Source: RGIG7450 sp045577655
GTDB lineage: Bacteria > Bacillota > Clostridia > RUG12999
Direction of reading: 5' to 3'
NCBI GenBank assembly: GCA_045577655.1
Contig: JAZNIU010000026.1
Span: 1 to 33,441, forward strand
DNA: 33,441 bases
The notes below the pieces were generated by a model. That model worked only from the letters and a program-made list of their open reading frames with translations. It was not told the DNA's origin and made no database searches. The number at the start of each line of letters is the position of its first letter. The stretch's first letter is position 1. The translations under genes were made by a program, and so were the position numbers. Positions 1-6,431 of the stretch are shown here, piece by piece.

Positions 1-30
1 CTTACTCTTCCAGGTGTCAAATAATAATCA

Positions 31-89
31 AAAGGGTGAAGCCCACATGTCAACACCATCCGGCACAACAACTATGAGTTTCACCCTTT
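31..89 (-). terminator. Long-loop inverted repeat after rpmH, possible weak terminator
   Basis: AAAGGGTGAA at 31-40 is perfectly complementary to TTCACCCTTT at 80-89, leaving a loop of about 39 nt just past the rpmH stop on the minus strand. The tract after the stem (GATTATTATTT) is only partly T-rich, so termination is uncertain; it may instead be a processing hairpin. Confidence 0.4.
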
Positions 90-109
90 ATAGCTTTTTG
101 ACTTCAGAC

Positions 110-244
110 TTAATAAGTGAGTCTTGCTCTGCCCTTAGCGCGTCTTCTCTTGAGTACCTTTCTGCCATTAGCAGTTTTCATGCGCTTTCTGAAACCATGT
201 TCAACTTTTCTCTGTCTTTTTTTAGGCTGATATGTTCTAATCAT
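110..244 (-). CDS. rpmH: 50S ribosomal protein L34
   Basis: This 44-residue, very basic protein begins MIRTYQPKKRQRK and contains HGFRKRMKTANGRKVL and ends RRRAKGRARLTY, the L34 signature. L34 sits in the large ribosomal subunit near the exit-tunnel side. The length matches the usual 44-46 residues. The start is set by a strong site, GGGAGGTGA, six bases upstream of the ATG at 244. A near-perfect promoter lies at 301-329. In most bacteria rpmH sits beside rnpA and close to dnaA. Here the upstream neighbour is a nitroreductase on the same strand, and no rnpA start can be recognised in the 109 bases left of the stop, so the canonical origin neighbourhood is not visible. Identification is secure. 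Confidence 0.96.
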   Translation of the reverse strand: MIRTYQPKKRQRKVEHGFRKRMKTANGRKVLKRRRAKGRARLTY

Positions 245-300
245 TGCAGTCACCTCCCAAATAAATTAAAATATCTCAAAAGATACGCAGTGTATCACTT

Positions 301-329
301 ATTATACATTAAATAAAGCCATTTGTCAA
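301..329 (-). promoter_or_regulatory. Sigma-A promoter of rpmH
   Basis: On the minus strand TTGACA (329-324) and TATAAT (306-301) are separated by exactly 17 bases, matching the vegetative consensus in all 12 positions. Expected strong constitutive transcription fits a ribosomal protein gene. Confidence 0.88.
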
Positions 330-370
330 TATTTTTTTTAAGTTTTGCGGGGATTATCATATAAGAAACA

Positions 371-412
371 AAAAACTGTCCTAAGAATCCGTTCTTCTCA
401 GGACAGTTTTTA
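371..412 (-). terminator. Intrinsic terminator of the nitroreductase gene
   Basis: A stem with arms AAAACTGTCCT and AGGACAGTTTT, extended by AGAA/TTCT, begins right after the stop codon at 413 and is followed by a T run on the minus strand. The A/T runs on both sides could also let it act in the other direction. Confidence 0.85.
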
Positions 413-976
413 TTATATTATCTTAAAAATTTCTTCCATCGACCTTTTGGGAACGTGCAAAGTTCCCTGCTCATCCAGATAGTATTTAATGTCCGATTCA
501 AGCTCTGCAACCATTGATTGTTGTGCCGGATAACCAAGCGCCACCACAGAGTTTATCACAAGATTTTCCGGGAGATTTAAAAGCTCTGCCAGCTTGTCAC
601 GGTCCACACTGCCAACCCAGCAGGAAGCAATCCCCTCCTCAAGAGCAGTAAGGATTATATTTTCAATGGCAGCGCCTGCATCAAGAGCTGCACCTTTTCT
701 AATATTTTCGTCCTCCAGCACAATGATATATGCTACAGGTCTTTCCCCCTCTTTGGGAGCACCATCTTCAAGATAGCCCGCATACTTGGTGAGCGGAAAA
801 ATTTTATCACACATTTTGGAACTTTTAACCGCAATATATTTAAGCGGCTGAAGATTTGCTCCGCTGGGCGCAACCCTTGCGGCATTAACCATTTTTTCAA
901 GGTTTTCTTCCGATATGGGTTTCTGCTCAAACTTTCTGATTGTTCTTCTGTTTAAAATAAGTTCGTATACTGACAT
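413..976 (-). CDS. Nitroreductase family protein (FMN-dependent)
   Basis: This 187-residue protein opens with NRRTIRKFEQKPISEE and continues AARVAPSGANLQPLKY, the FMN-phosphate-binding N-terminus of the nitroreductase/NADH-oxidase fold. A later GIASCWVGSVDRDKLAELL and VVALGYPAQ segment is also typical. Members reduce nitro compounds, quinones or flavins with NAD(P)H; the natural substrate here cannot be read from sequence. The start at 976 is chosen because AGGAGA precedes it by six to seven bases; a longer frame reaching 1069 would overlap lexA and lacks family similarity. It lies only 10 bases beyond the lexA stop, so it may be co-transcribed with lexA and weakly SOS-responsive (inference). 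The family is secure and the substrate is unknown. Confidence 0.88.
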   Translation of the reverse strand: MSVYELILNRRTIRKFEQKPISEENLEKMVNAARVAPSGANLQPLKYIAVKSSKMCDKIFPLTKYAGYLEDGAPKEGERPVAYIIVLEDENIRKGAALDAGAAIENIILTALEEGIASCWVGSVDRDKLAELLNLPENLVINSVVALGYPAQQSMVAELESDIKYYLDEQGTLHVPKRSMEEIFKII

Positions 977-986
977 AATTTTCTCC

Positions 987-1616
987 TTATACAATCGTTG
1001 TTCTGACAACGCCCACAACCTTGCCCACAACCTCTGCACTATCCGAATAGATGGGTTCAAGCATATCATTTTCAGGCTGGAGTCTTATGCGGCTGCCCTC
1101 GTTAAAATATCTTTTAACCGTTGCCTCTCCGTCTATCATTGCCACAACAATTTCACGGTCACGTGCAACATTTTGTTTTGCAACTATAACAAGGTCTCCG
1201 TCCAAAATACCGGCGTTTATCATACTTTCGCCTTGCACCTTCAGCATGAAAACCTCGCCCTTGCGGGAAAAATAGGAGGGCAAAGGAAACTCGTCCATAA
1301 CATTTTCCTGTGCGGTTATGGGCATACCTGCCGCAACCTTTCCAAGAACAGGAACGAATATATGTTCGGTAGAAATGTCTTCTCTGGGCTGAACCGAATC
1401 ACTATGCACCTTTATGGCACGTGTTTTGGAAGAATCCTGCGATAGTTTCCCGTCTGCAACAAGTTTTCTTATATATGTGTGCACGGTAGAGGAAGAACTG
1501 AAGCCCACTCCCCGTCCAATCTCTCTCACCGACGGAGGAAACCCGTTCTCTGCCACAAAATTCTCGATAAATTCAAGGATTTTAGTCTCTATACCCTCTC
1601 TTTTTGTACGAGCCAT
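987..1616 (-). CDS. lexA: LexA, SOS-response transcriptional repressor
   Basis: This 209-residue repressor has a winged helix-turn-helix at about residues 1-65 (FPPSVREIGRGVGFSSSSTV) and a C-terminal peptidase S24 domain. The self-cleavage bond is visible as A96-G97 (VAAGMPI). The catalytic pair is S131 (QGESMI) and K168 (GEATVKRYF). RecA-stimulated cleavage inactivates it and derepresses damage genes. The start at 1616 fits the family length; a longer frame to 1712 would run into its own promoter. SOS boxes in its upstream region indicate autorepression. It is divergent from a YneA-like gene, the same arrangement as dinR/yneA in Bacillus. Identification is secure. Confidence 0.96.
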   Translation of the reverse strand: MARTKREGIETKILEFIENFVAENGFPPSVREIGRGVGFSSSSTVHTYIRKLVADGKLSQDSSKTRAIKVHSDSVQPREDISTEHIFVPVLGKVAAGMPITAQENVMDEFPLPSYFSRKGEVFMLKVQGESMINAGILDGDLVIVAKQNVARDREIVVAMIDGEATVKRYFNEGSRIRLQPENDMLEPIYSDSAEVVGKVVGVVRTTIV

Positions 1617-1646
1617 TTTAGCCACCATCCCCTCTGATTTGTTCCT

Positions 1647-1675
1647 ATTATACCACAAAAAAAATCTTTTGTCAA
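1647..1675 (-). promoter_or_regulatory. lexA promoter
   Basis: Minus-strand TTGACA (1675-1670) and TATAAT (1652-1647) are spaced by 17 bases. An SOS box at 1673-1686 overlaps the -35 hexamer, so LexA bound there should block its own transcription. Confidence 0.87.
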
Positions 1676-1686
1676 ACATTTGTTTG
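1673..1686. promoter_or_regulatory. SOS box 1 (LexA operator, lexA side)
   Basis: CAAACATTTGTTTG has the Gram-positive LexA layout (GAAC-N4-GTTC family, arms CAAAC/GTTTG) and overlaps the lexA -35 element. Confidence 0.75.
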
Positions 1687-1705
1687 GAAATTTTTGAAAA
1701 AACTA

Positions 1706-1734
1706 TTGACAAAGAACATTTGTTCTGTTATACT
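1706..1734 (+). promoter_or_regulatory. Promoter of the YneA-like gene
   Basis: TTGACA at 1706-1711 and TATACT at 1729-1734 are 17 bases apart. The best SOS box in the region fills the spacer, so repression by LexA would be tight. Confidence 0.85.
1713..1726. promoter_or_regulatory. SOS box 2 (LexA operator within the yneA-side promoter)
   Basis: AGAACATTTGTTCT matches the Firmicute consensus core GAAC-N4-GTTC exactly and lies between the -35 and -10 elements of the rightward promoter. Confidence 0.88.
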
Positions 1735-1739
1735 ATAAT

Positions 1740-1753
1740 CAAACAAACGTTCG
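1740..1753. promoter_or_regulatory. SOS box 3 (LexA operator)
   Basis: CAAACAAACGTTCG differs from CGAAC-N4-GTTCG at one core base. It falls just downstream of the rightward -10, over the expected transcription start. Confidence 0.72.
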
Positions 1754-1784
1754 ACAATGAATTTTCCAGAAAGGATTTGACATT

Positions 1785-2078
1785 ATGACATACTCAAAAA
1801 GAATTGATAAAAACAAACTTTTCAGAGCTCTTATGGTTTTCAGTTTAACATTATTTATGTTAATCCAGGCATGTACAATGACTTTCTCATACCTTCCCTC
1901 CGAGGAAAGAGAATACAGAACAGTTGTAGTCCGCAGCGGCGACACCCTGTGGTCCATAGCAGAAAGCATGTGCGACGGTGATGTCCGCAAGGAAATTAAA
2001 GATATTAAAAAGTTTAACAACTTAAAATCCGACACACTGAATGTGGGCGACCACATCAAAGTTCCTCTTTACGACTAA
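1785..2078 (+). CDS. YneA-like SOS cell-division suppressor (membrane segment plus LysM)
   Basis: This 97-residue protein has a basic N-terminus, one hydrophobic segment (about residues 14-32, ALMVFSLTLFMLIQACT) and a C-terminal LysM domain (about residues 45-95, VRSGDTLWSIAESMC ... LNVGDHIKVPL). That architecture and the divergent position next to lexA match YneA of Bacillus, which is released or anchored at the envelope and delays division during DNA damage. The peptidoglycan-binding LysM would act outside the membrane. AGAAAGGA precedes the ATG by nine bases. Its promoter is overlaid by SOS boxes and a strong terminator follows, so it is a monocistronic SOS gene. Sequence similarity to YneA itself is modest; the assignment rests on context and domain order. 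Confidence 0.83.
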   Translation: MTYSKRIDKNKLFRALMVFSLTLFMLIQACTMTFSYLPSEEREYRTVVVRSGDTLWSIAESMCDGDVRKEIKDIKKFNNLKSDTLNVGDHIKVPLYD

Positions 2079-2079
2079 C

Positions 2080-2105
2080 AAAAAACGCCGTCAGGCGTTT
2101 TTTAT
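2080..2105 (+). terminator. Intrinsic terminator of the YneA-like gene
   Basis: AAAAAACGCC-GTCA-GGCGTTTTTT forms a 10-bp stem with a 4-base loop and a T run immediately after the stop codon. Confidence 0.92.
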
Positions 2106-2134
2106 TTGCAAATTCAGCCTTTTTCTGCTATACT
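2106..2134 (+). promoter_or_regulatory. Promoter of the Ogg-type glycosylase gene
   Basis: TTGCAA at 2106-2111 and TATACT at 2129-2134 are separated by 17 bases. No SOS box overlaps it, so the glycosylase looks separately controlled. Confidence 0.65.
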
Positions 2135-2153
2135 TTAGTAAAGGTGATTTTTT

Positions 2154-3014
2154 ATGAAGATATATCAGGAAAACAACAATATAATAATAGAAAACAGCAA
2201 AGACTTCTGTCTTAAACAAACCTTTGACTGCGGTCAGTGTTTCCGCTGGGAACAAACAGATGATAGTGTTTTCGAGGGAGTTGCTTTCGGTAGGGTATTG
2301 TCTTTAAAAACCGAGGAAGACCGTATTGTTCTTTTAAACACCAATATGGAAGATTATGAAAATATATGGGCAAAATATTTTGATTTGTCGCGCGATTATT
2401 CAAAAATCAAACAGTCTCTTTCTTCGGACACTATTTTAAAAAAGGCAATTTCTTCAGGCGAGGGCATACGTATTCTCCGTCAGGACCCCTGGGAAACGCT
2501 TGTATCTTTCATAATTTCCGCAAGCAACAACATCCCGAGGATTAAAAAGATTATCGGTCTTTTATGTGAACATTTCGGTAAGCCTCTGGGCAGCAGACAT
2601 TTTTCTTTCCCGGATGCAAAGGGTCTTTGGGGAATAACCGAAGAAGACCTTTCCCCCATCCGTGCAGGTTTCCGCGCAAAATATATTGTTGATGCCGTAA
2701 ACAAGGTTGCAAGCGGTGAAATTGATTTGCATAAATGCGAGTTTCTGGATACCGACTCTCTGAAAAAAGAACTTATGAAAATAAACGGCGTTGGCGAAAA
2801 GGTTGCCGATTGCATACTTCTTTTTGCTTTTGGCAGAACAGAGGTTTTCCCGGTTGACGTCTGGATCAAAAACACCATGCAAAAACTTTATCCTGAAAAA
2901 TGCAGTAACTTAAAACAAATTCGCACTGCCGGCAGAGAGCTTTTCGGCGAGCATTGCGGAATTGCACAACAATATCTGTTCTATCACGCCAGAGAAAAGG
3001 GCGGAAATATATAG
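2154..3014 (+). CDS. ogg: 8-oxoguanine DNA glycosylase / AP lyase (Ogg type)
   Basis: This 286-residue HhH-GPD glycosylase excises 8-oxoguanine, and related oxidised bases, from DNA. The N-terminal part carries the Ogg marker FDCGQCFRW (about residues 24-32). The helix-hairpin-helix KINGVGEKVADCILLF includes the expected catalytic lysine K216, and the activating aspartate D235 lies in FPVDVW. Human OGG1 has the same pair in VGTKVADC and PVDVH. There is no C-terminal Fe-S cluster, so it is not Nth or MutY. AAAGGTGAT upstream supports the ATG at 2154. It is the only plus-strand repair gene here and lies next to the SOS divergon, giving a small DNA-damage cluster. Alternative labels such as DNA-3-methyladenine glycosylase arise from the shared fold. 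Confidence 0.88.
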   Translation: MKIYQENNNIIIENSKDFCLKQTFDCGQCFRWEQTDDSVFEGVAFGRVLSLKTEEDRIVLLNTNMEDYENIWAKYFDLSRDYSKIKQSLSSDTILKKAISSGEGIRILRQDPWETLVSFIISASNNIPRIKKIIGLLCEHFGKPLGSRHFSFPDAKGLWGITEEDLSPIRAGFRAKYIVDAVNKVASGEIDLHKCEFLDTDSLKKELMKINGVGEKVADCILLFAFGRTEVFPVDVWIKNTMQKLYPEKCSNLKQIRTAGRELFGEHCGIAQQYLFYHAREKGGNI

Positions 3015-3015
3015 A

Positions 3016-3058
3016 GAAAAGGTGTGTTCCTGTTGGAACACACCTTTTGTTATTTTTT
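3016..3058 (+). terminator. Bidirectional terminator between ogg and the feo operon
   Basis: AAAAGGTGTGTTCC (3017-3030) and GGAACACACCTTTT (3035-3048) form a 14-bp stem with loop TGTT, followed by a T-rich run. It also ends the convergent feo transcript, whose last gene stops at 3050. Confidence 0.9.
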
Positions 3059-3205
3059 ATGGCAAACGTCTGACATTGCACATCCGCTGCATCCGCAGCC
3101 GCAAGAGTTTTTCCCTTTTTTGTGTTTCACTATTTCAGAAACAACTATCGCAACAAAAACTATTCCAATGACAGCCGCAACAATTACAGTGAGCATATTA
3201 TTCAA
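3050..3205 (-). CDS. FeoB-associated Cys-rich membrane protein
   Basis: I found this 51-residue protein by reading downstream of feoB on the minus strand. It has one N-terminal hydrophobic helix (about residues 5-23, LTVIVAAVIGIVFVAIVV), a basic stretch (KHKKGK) and a cysteine-rich tail (SCGCGCSGCAMSDVC). This is the layout of the small FeoB-associated family found after feoB in many Firmicutes, thought to help iron transport, possibly by binding metal at the membrane. The start is TTG at 3205: AGGAGGAG sits six bases away, whereas the in-frame ATG at 3196 is too distant from it. The start overlaps the feoB stop by eight bases, suggesting translational coupling. The molecular role of the family is not firmly established. 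Confidence 0.85.
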   Translation of the reverse strand: MNNMLTVIVAAVIGIVFVAIVVSEIVKHKKGKNSCGCGCSGCAMSDVCHKK

Positions 3206-5414
3206 AATGAACTCCTCCTGTGTTTATGTTTTTCGCGAGCGCATGCTCATATTTATTAGGTCTTACAACAAGATAAATCATAAGAACCAAAACCGCAAGT
3301 GCAAAAATTGTCCAGATGGTGAACTCTCCTGCTAAAAACAGTCCTATCCGGTATATCATCAGAGAAACGGCATAGGCAAACGCCGTCATATATCCAATTG
3401 CTCCCCATGTCCATTTTGCGTTGTTCATTTCCCTTTTTATTGCGCCCATTGCCGCAAAACAGGGGGCACAAAGAAGGTTGAAAACCAGGAATGAAAAAGC
3501 CGCAAGACCGCTTCCGCCAAAAAACAGTTCTCCTATAATCGCAAGCTGCGCCGATGTCTCTATATCTGTCATAGATGCAAGGGAACCAAACACTCCTACA
3601 ACCTCTTCTTTGGCAACAAGACCGAGAATTGTAGCAACTGCCGACTGCCAGTTGCCAAATCCCAGCGGAACAAACAACCACGCAATCAGATTGCCGATAG
3701 ATTCGAGAGTTGACGCCTCTCCCGCAGACCCGTCTATATAATGCAGTCCGTTTTCAAAAGACAAACTTCCCATAACCCATATTATTATACTTGCCGCAAG
3801 CACCACGGTACCTGCACGTTTGATGAAAGACCATCCTCTCTCCCAGGTTGCACGGAGAACGTTTCCTGCAACAGGAGCATGATAGAGCGGAAGCTCCATA
3901 ACAAACGGTGAAGGCTCTCCGGCAAAGGCTTTTGTTTTCTTCAAGATAATTCCCGAAACAACTACCGCCGCTATTCCTATAAAATACGAAGCTGTCGCAA
4001 TCCACGGGCTTCCTCCGAAAAGCGCACCGGAAATGAGCCCCACTATCGGCATTTTGGCTCCGCAAGGCATAAAGCAGGTGGTCATAATTGTCATTTTTCT
4101 GTCTTTATCCTGTTCAATGGTACGGCTTGCCATGATACCCGGAACGCCACACCCCGTCGCAACAAGCATGGGGATGAACGATTTGCCCGAGAGTCCGAAT
4201 CTTTTAAAGATTCTGTCCATTATAAACGCAATTCTCGACATGTATCCGCAGTCTTCTAGCAAGGACAATAGCAAAAAGAGTACCAGCATTTGCGGAACAA
4301 AACCAAGCACCGCACCGACTCCGCCAACTATTCCGTCCTGTATAAGAGAATAGAGCCACGGGGCAACATTCGGCACGCCCTCCGCGTTCAGAAGCAACAT
4401 ATCAAACAGCTCCGGTACGCTGAGCCATGTTGACAAAAATCCACTTTGATAGGTTTCAGCGAAAGAGCCGAAAAGACCGTCGTTCATAAATGTAACAGTC
4501 CAGTCTCCAATGGTTCCAATAGACAGCGTGTATACAAGCCACATAACTGCAGCAAATATGGGAAGCGCCAGAATTCTGTTTGTTACAACTTTATCAATCT
4601 TGTCTGACAAGGTATGTAGTCCACGGTATTTCTTTTTACAGCATTTTTTTACAATTTCACCGATATATGTATACCTTTCGTTAATTATAATGCTTACCGC
4701 ATCATCATCAAGTTCAAGTTCTGCCGCTCTGATATCCTTTTCGATATGAGAAAGTATTTTTTCTTCTATGCTAAGTTGTGAAAGCACTTTTTCATCACGT
4801 TCAAAAACTTTTATCGCATACCATCTTTGCTGTTCATCCGGCAAATGGTGCAAACAGGCTTCCTCAATATGAGCAATCGCGTGCTCCACCGCACCGGAAA
4901 ACCTGTGCATAGGTACACAAGCTTTTTCTTTCGCTGCACGAACAGCAACTTTTGCCGCTTCAAAAAGCCCTTCATTTTTCAGTGCAGAAATCTCCACAAC
5001 AGGACATCCTATTTTTTTACTAAGCTCTTCAATATAAATCTTGTCGCCGTTTTTGCGAACAATGTCCATCATATTAATTGCAACAACAACCGGAATTCCA
5101 ATTTCTATAAGCTGCGTTGTCAAATAAAGATTTCTCTCAAGGTTGGTACCGTCAACTATATTAAGAATTGCGTCGGGTCTTTCGAAAATGAGATAGTTTC
5201 TCGCAACCACTTCCTCCAGAGTATATGGCGAAAGAGAATATATCCCCGGTAAATCAGTTATTATTACGTCTTTATTGTCCTTAAGCAATCCCTCTTTTTT
5301 TTCAACAGTAACCCCCGGCCAGTTTCCAACATACTGATTAGACCCTGTGAGCACGTTAAAAAGCGTTGTTTTTCCGCTGTTCGGGTTACCTGCCAATGCT
5401 ATTTTTAAGCTCAT
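3198..5414 (-). CDS. feoB: Ferrous iron transport protein B
   Basis: This 738-residue protein couples a cytoplasmic G domain to a membrane permease that takes up Fe(II). The G domain shows G1 at residues 9-16 (GNPNSGKT), G3 at 54-57 (DLPG) and G4 at 114-117 (NMMD). The C-terminal half has many hydrophobic segments, including the Gate motifs around GYMSRIAFIMDRIFKRFGLSGKSF and LVATGCGVPGIMASR. Its length is typical of Firmicute FeoB. AAAGAGGT precedes the ATG. It follows feoA by 53 bases and is followed by the overlapping Cys-rich partner, a feoA-feoB-small protein operon. A TTAGT/ACTAA dyad lies between feoA and feoB. Fe(II) uptake suits an anaerobe. Identification is secure. Confidence 0.97.
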   Translation of the reverse strand: MSLKIALAGNPNSGKTTLFNVLTGSNQYVGNWPGVTVEKKEGLLKDNKDVIITDLPGIYSLSPYTLEEVVARNYLIFERPDAILNIVDGTNLERNLYLTTQLIEIGIPVVVAINMMDIVRKNGDKIYIEELSKKIGCPVVEISALKNEGLFEAAKVAVRAAKEKACVPMHRFSGAVEHAIAHIEEACLHHLPDEQQRWYAIKVFERDEKVLSQLSIEEKILSHIEKDIRAAELELDDDAVSIIINERYTYIGEIVKKCCKKKYRGLHTLSDKIDKVVTNRILALPIFAAVMWLVYTLSIGTIGDWTVTFMNDGLFGSFAETYQSGFLSTWLSVPELFDMLLLNAEGVPNVAPWLYSLIQDGIVGGVGAVLGFVPQMLVLFLLLSLLEDCGYMSRIAFIMDRIFKRFGLSGKSFIPMLVATGCGVPGIMASRTIEQDKDRKMTIMTTCFMPCGAKMPIVGLISGALFGGSPWIATASYFIGIAAVVVSGIILKKTKAFAGEPSPFVMELPLYHAPVAGNVLRATWERGWSFIKRAGTVVLAASIIIWVMGSLSFENGLHYIDGSAGEASTLESIGNLIAWLFVPLGFGNWQSAVATILGLVAKEEVVGVFGSLASMTDIETSAQLAIIGELFFGGSGLAAFSFLVFNLLCAPCFAAMGAIKREMNNAKWTWGAIGYMTAFAYAVSLMIYRIGLFLAGEFTIWTIFALAVLVLMIYLVVRPNKYEHALAKNINTGGVHFE

Positions 5415-5435
5415 TTTTTACCTCTTTCCTCTCGA

Positions 5436-5449
5436 TTAGTCATAACTAA
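5436..5449. promoter_or_regulatory. Inverted repeat between feoA and feoB, possible metalloregulator site
   Basis: TTAGT-CATA-ACTAA has perfect 5-base arms and shares TTAG...CTAA half-sites with the dyad upstream of feoA. A TTGACA-like hexamer (minus strand, 5460-5455) adjoins it, but no convincing -10 follows. A DtxR-family Fe/Mn repressor is the likely binder; this is inference. Confidence 0.5.
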
Positions 5450-5467
5450 CTATGTGTCAAAAAATTT

Positions 5468-5686
5468 TTATTCTACCTCAATCATTTCAGCATCTGCTTT
5501 TCTGAGCGTGAGCTCATATCCACGGACTGTCATCTCAATGGGGTCGCCAAGCGGTGCCACCTTGCGAACATAAATTTCTGTTCCTCTGGTTATGCCCATA
5601 TCCATAATTCTTCGTTTTATAGCGCCCTCACCGGTCACCTTTAAAACTCTGACAGTCTTCCCTATTTTCACATCCCTAAGGGTCAT
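5468..5686 (-). CDS. feoA: Ferrous iron transport protein A
   Basis: This 72-residue protein is a single SH3-like FeoA domain: VKIGKTVRVLKV, IKRRIMDMGITRGTEIYVRKVAPLGDPIEMTVRGYELTLRKADAEMI. The MDMGITRG and PLGDP stretches are the family signatures. FeoA is a small cytoplasmic partner needed for FeoB transport. The size is typical. The gene leads the feo operon behind a promoter and a metal-box-like dyad. An AAGGAAAGACG site lies before the ATG at 5686. Identification is secure. Confidence 0.95.
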   Translation of the reverse strand: MTLRDVKIGKTVRVLKVTGEGAIKRRIMDMGITRGTEIYVRKVAPLGDPIEMTVRGYELTLRKADAEMIEVE

Positions 5687-5716
5687 TTTACGTCTTTCCT
5701 TTCACTTATTGATTTG

Positions 5717-5732
5717 GTTAGTTGTGCCTAAC
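5717..5732. promoter_or_regulatory. Inverted repeat in the feoA leader, candidate DtxR/IdeR-type operator
   Basis: GTTAG-TTGTGC-CTAAC has perfect 5-base arms and lies about 10-25 bases downstream of the feoA -10, where a repressor would block transcription. TTAG/CTAA half-sites are shared with DtxR-family iron boxes; the exact regulator is not visible in the window. Confidence 0.55.
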
Positions 5733-5741
5733 TCTTGTATT

Positions 5742-5770
5742 AGTTTACCATATATATTTATATTTGTCAA
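5742..5770 (-). promoter_or_regulatory. feo operon promoter
   Basis: Minus-strand TTGACA (5770-5765) and TAAACT (5747-5742) are spaced by 17 bases upstream of feoA. Confidence 0.75.
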
Positions 5771-5777
5771 TACTTTT

Positions 5778-6251
5778 TTATATTAACCTGTTTTCTTGTG
5801 ACAGATTATATATTTTAATATGTTTTTTTCTCCGTGCATATTCCACGGTTTGTGCAGCCCCTCCCCAACCGTGTTTTACATAGCAGACCAGAAAATCCGA
5901 GCTGTTAACCATATATTCATTACATTTTAAAATCTGAAATTTTTTTGGGGTATTCTTGGGCAAAGCAGCCATCAGGATATTGTCATACTTTTTGTAATAT
6001 ACCTCCCTGTATTCATTTATTCCTGATGTCAGATATGGAATAACAAGATTAAGTTTTATATCAGGATATTTTTCTTTTAAGCTTCTTACAGCCTTGGCAG
6101 ACAGTCCGTCAAAATCTCCATAATTACCAACCCAGAATTCCGATACACTTTCTGTAGCAATCAACTTCTCAACAAGTTTTATTAAACTATCATATATATC
6201 GTCAGTTTGACAGATGTTACTATGTCCTGCAAAACAACATCTTTTGTTCAT
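5778..6251 (-). CDS. SLOG-like Rossmann-fold protein of unknown function
   Basis: This 157-residue protein starts MNKRCCFAGHSNI, continues EFWVGNYGDFDGLSAKAVRSLKEKYPDIKLNLVIPYL, and has a later SDFLVCYVKHGWGGAAQTVEYARRK. A leading beta strand with a GH motif, a W-G-Y-G-x-F-D segment and the late glycine-rich AAQTVEYA segment resemble the SLOG/DUF1273-type Rossmann superfamily, some of whose members bind nucleotides or nucleotide-derived signals in stress and defence settings. The ligand and role here are unknown. GGGGTGTGAG before the ATG at 6251 favours this start over one 12 codons upstream. The gene is markedly more AT-rich than its neighbours and is divergent from a small XRE repressor. 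Confidence 0.6.
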   Translation of the reverse strand: MNKRCCFAGHSNICQTDDIYDSLIKLVEKLIATESVSEFWVGNYGDFDGLSAKAVRSLKEKYPDIKLNLVIPYLTSGINEYREVYYKKYDNILMAALPKNTPKKFQILKCNEYMVNSSDFLVCYVKHGWGGAAQTVEYARRKKHIKIYNLSQENRLI

Positions 6252-6321
6252 TATACTCACACCCCAAAACTTTTCTATATAATACAAACAATTTTATTTT
6301 AAAAGCAAACTATATATTCTC

Positions 6322-6350
6322 ATTATATTATATTTTGACAATTTTTGCAA
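6322..6350 (-). promoter_or_regulatory. Promoter of the SLOG-like gene
   Basis: Minus-strand TTGCAA (6350-6345) and TATAAT (6327-6322) are separated by 17 bases. Confidence 0.65.
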
Positions 6351-6383
6351 TCATTTTATTCGCAAATGAGATTTTTTTGATTG

Positions 6384-6412
6384 TCGATAAGATTAAAAAT
6401 CGGGAATATAAT
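6384..6412 (+). promoter_or_regulatory. Probable promoter of the small XRE regulator
   Basis: TATAAT at 6407-6412 is a perfect -10. The -35 at the right spacing (TCGATA, 6384-6389) matches four of six bases, so the promoter may be weak or repressed. Confidence 0.45.
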
Positions 6413-6431
6413 ATATAGAGAGGTGAGCCGT

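Noticed and set aside
14..316. Plus-strand frame of about 100 codons over the rpmH region
   Set aside because: It is antisense to rpmH and its promoter, has no ribosome site, and its sequence resembles no family.
987..1712. Longer LexA start at 1712
   Set aside because: It would read through the lexA promoter and SOS box; family length and the HTH position fit the start at 1616.
5430..5467. Separate feoB promoter
   Set aside because: A TTGACA-like hexamer exists at 5455-5460 (minus), but no acceptable -10 follows at 15-19 bases, so only the dyad is reported.
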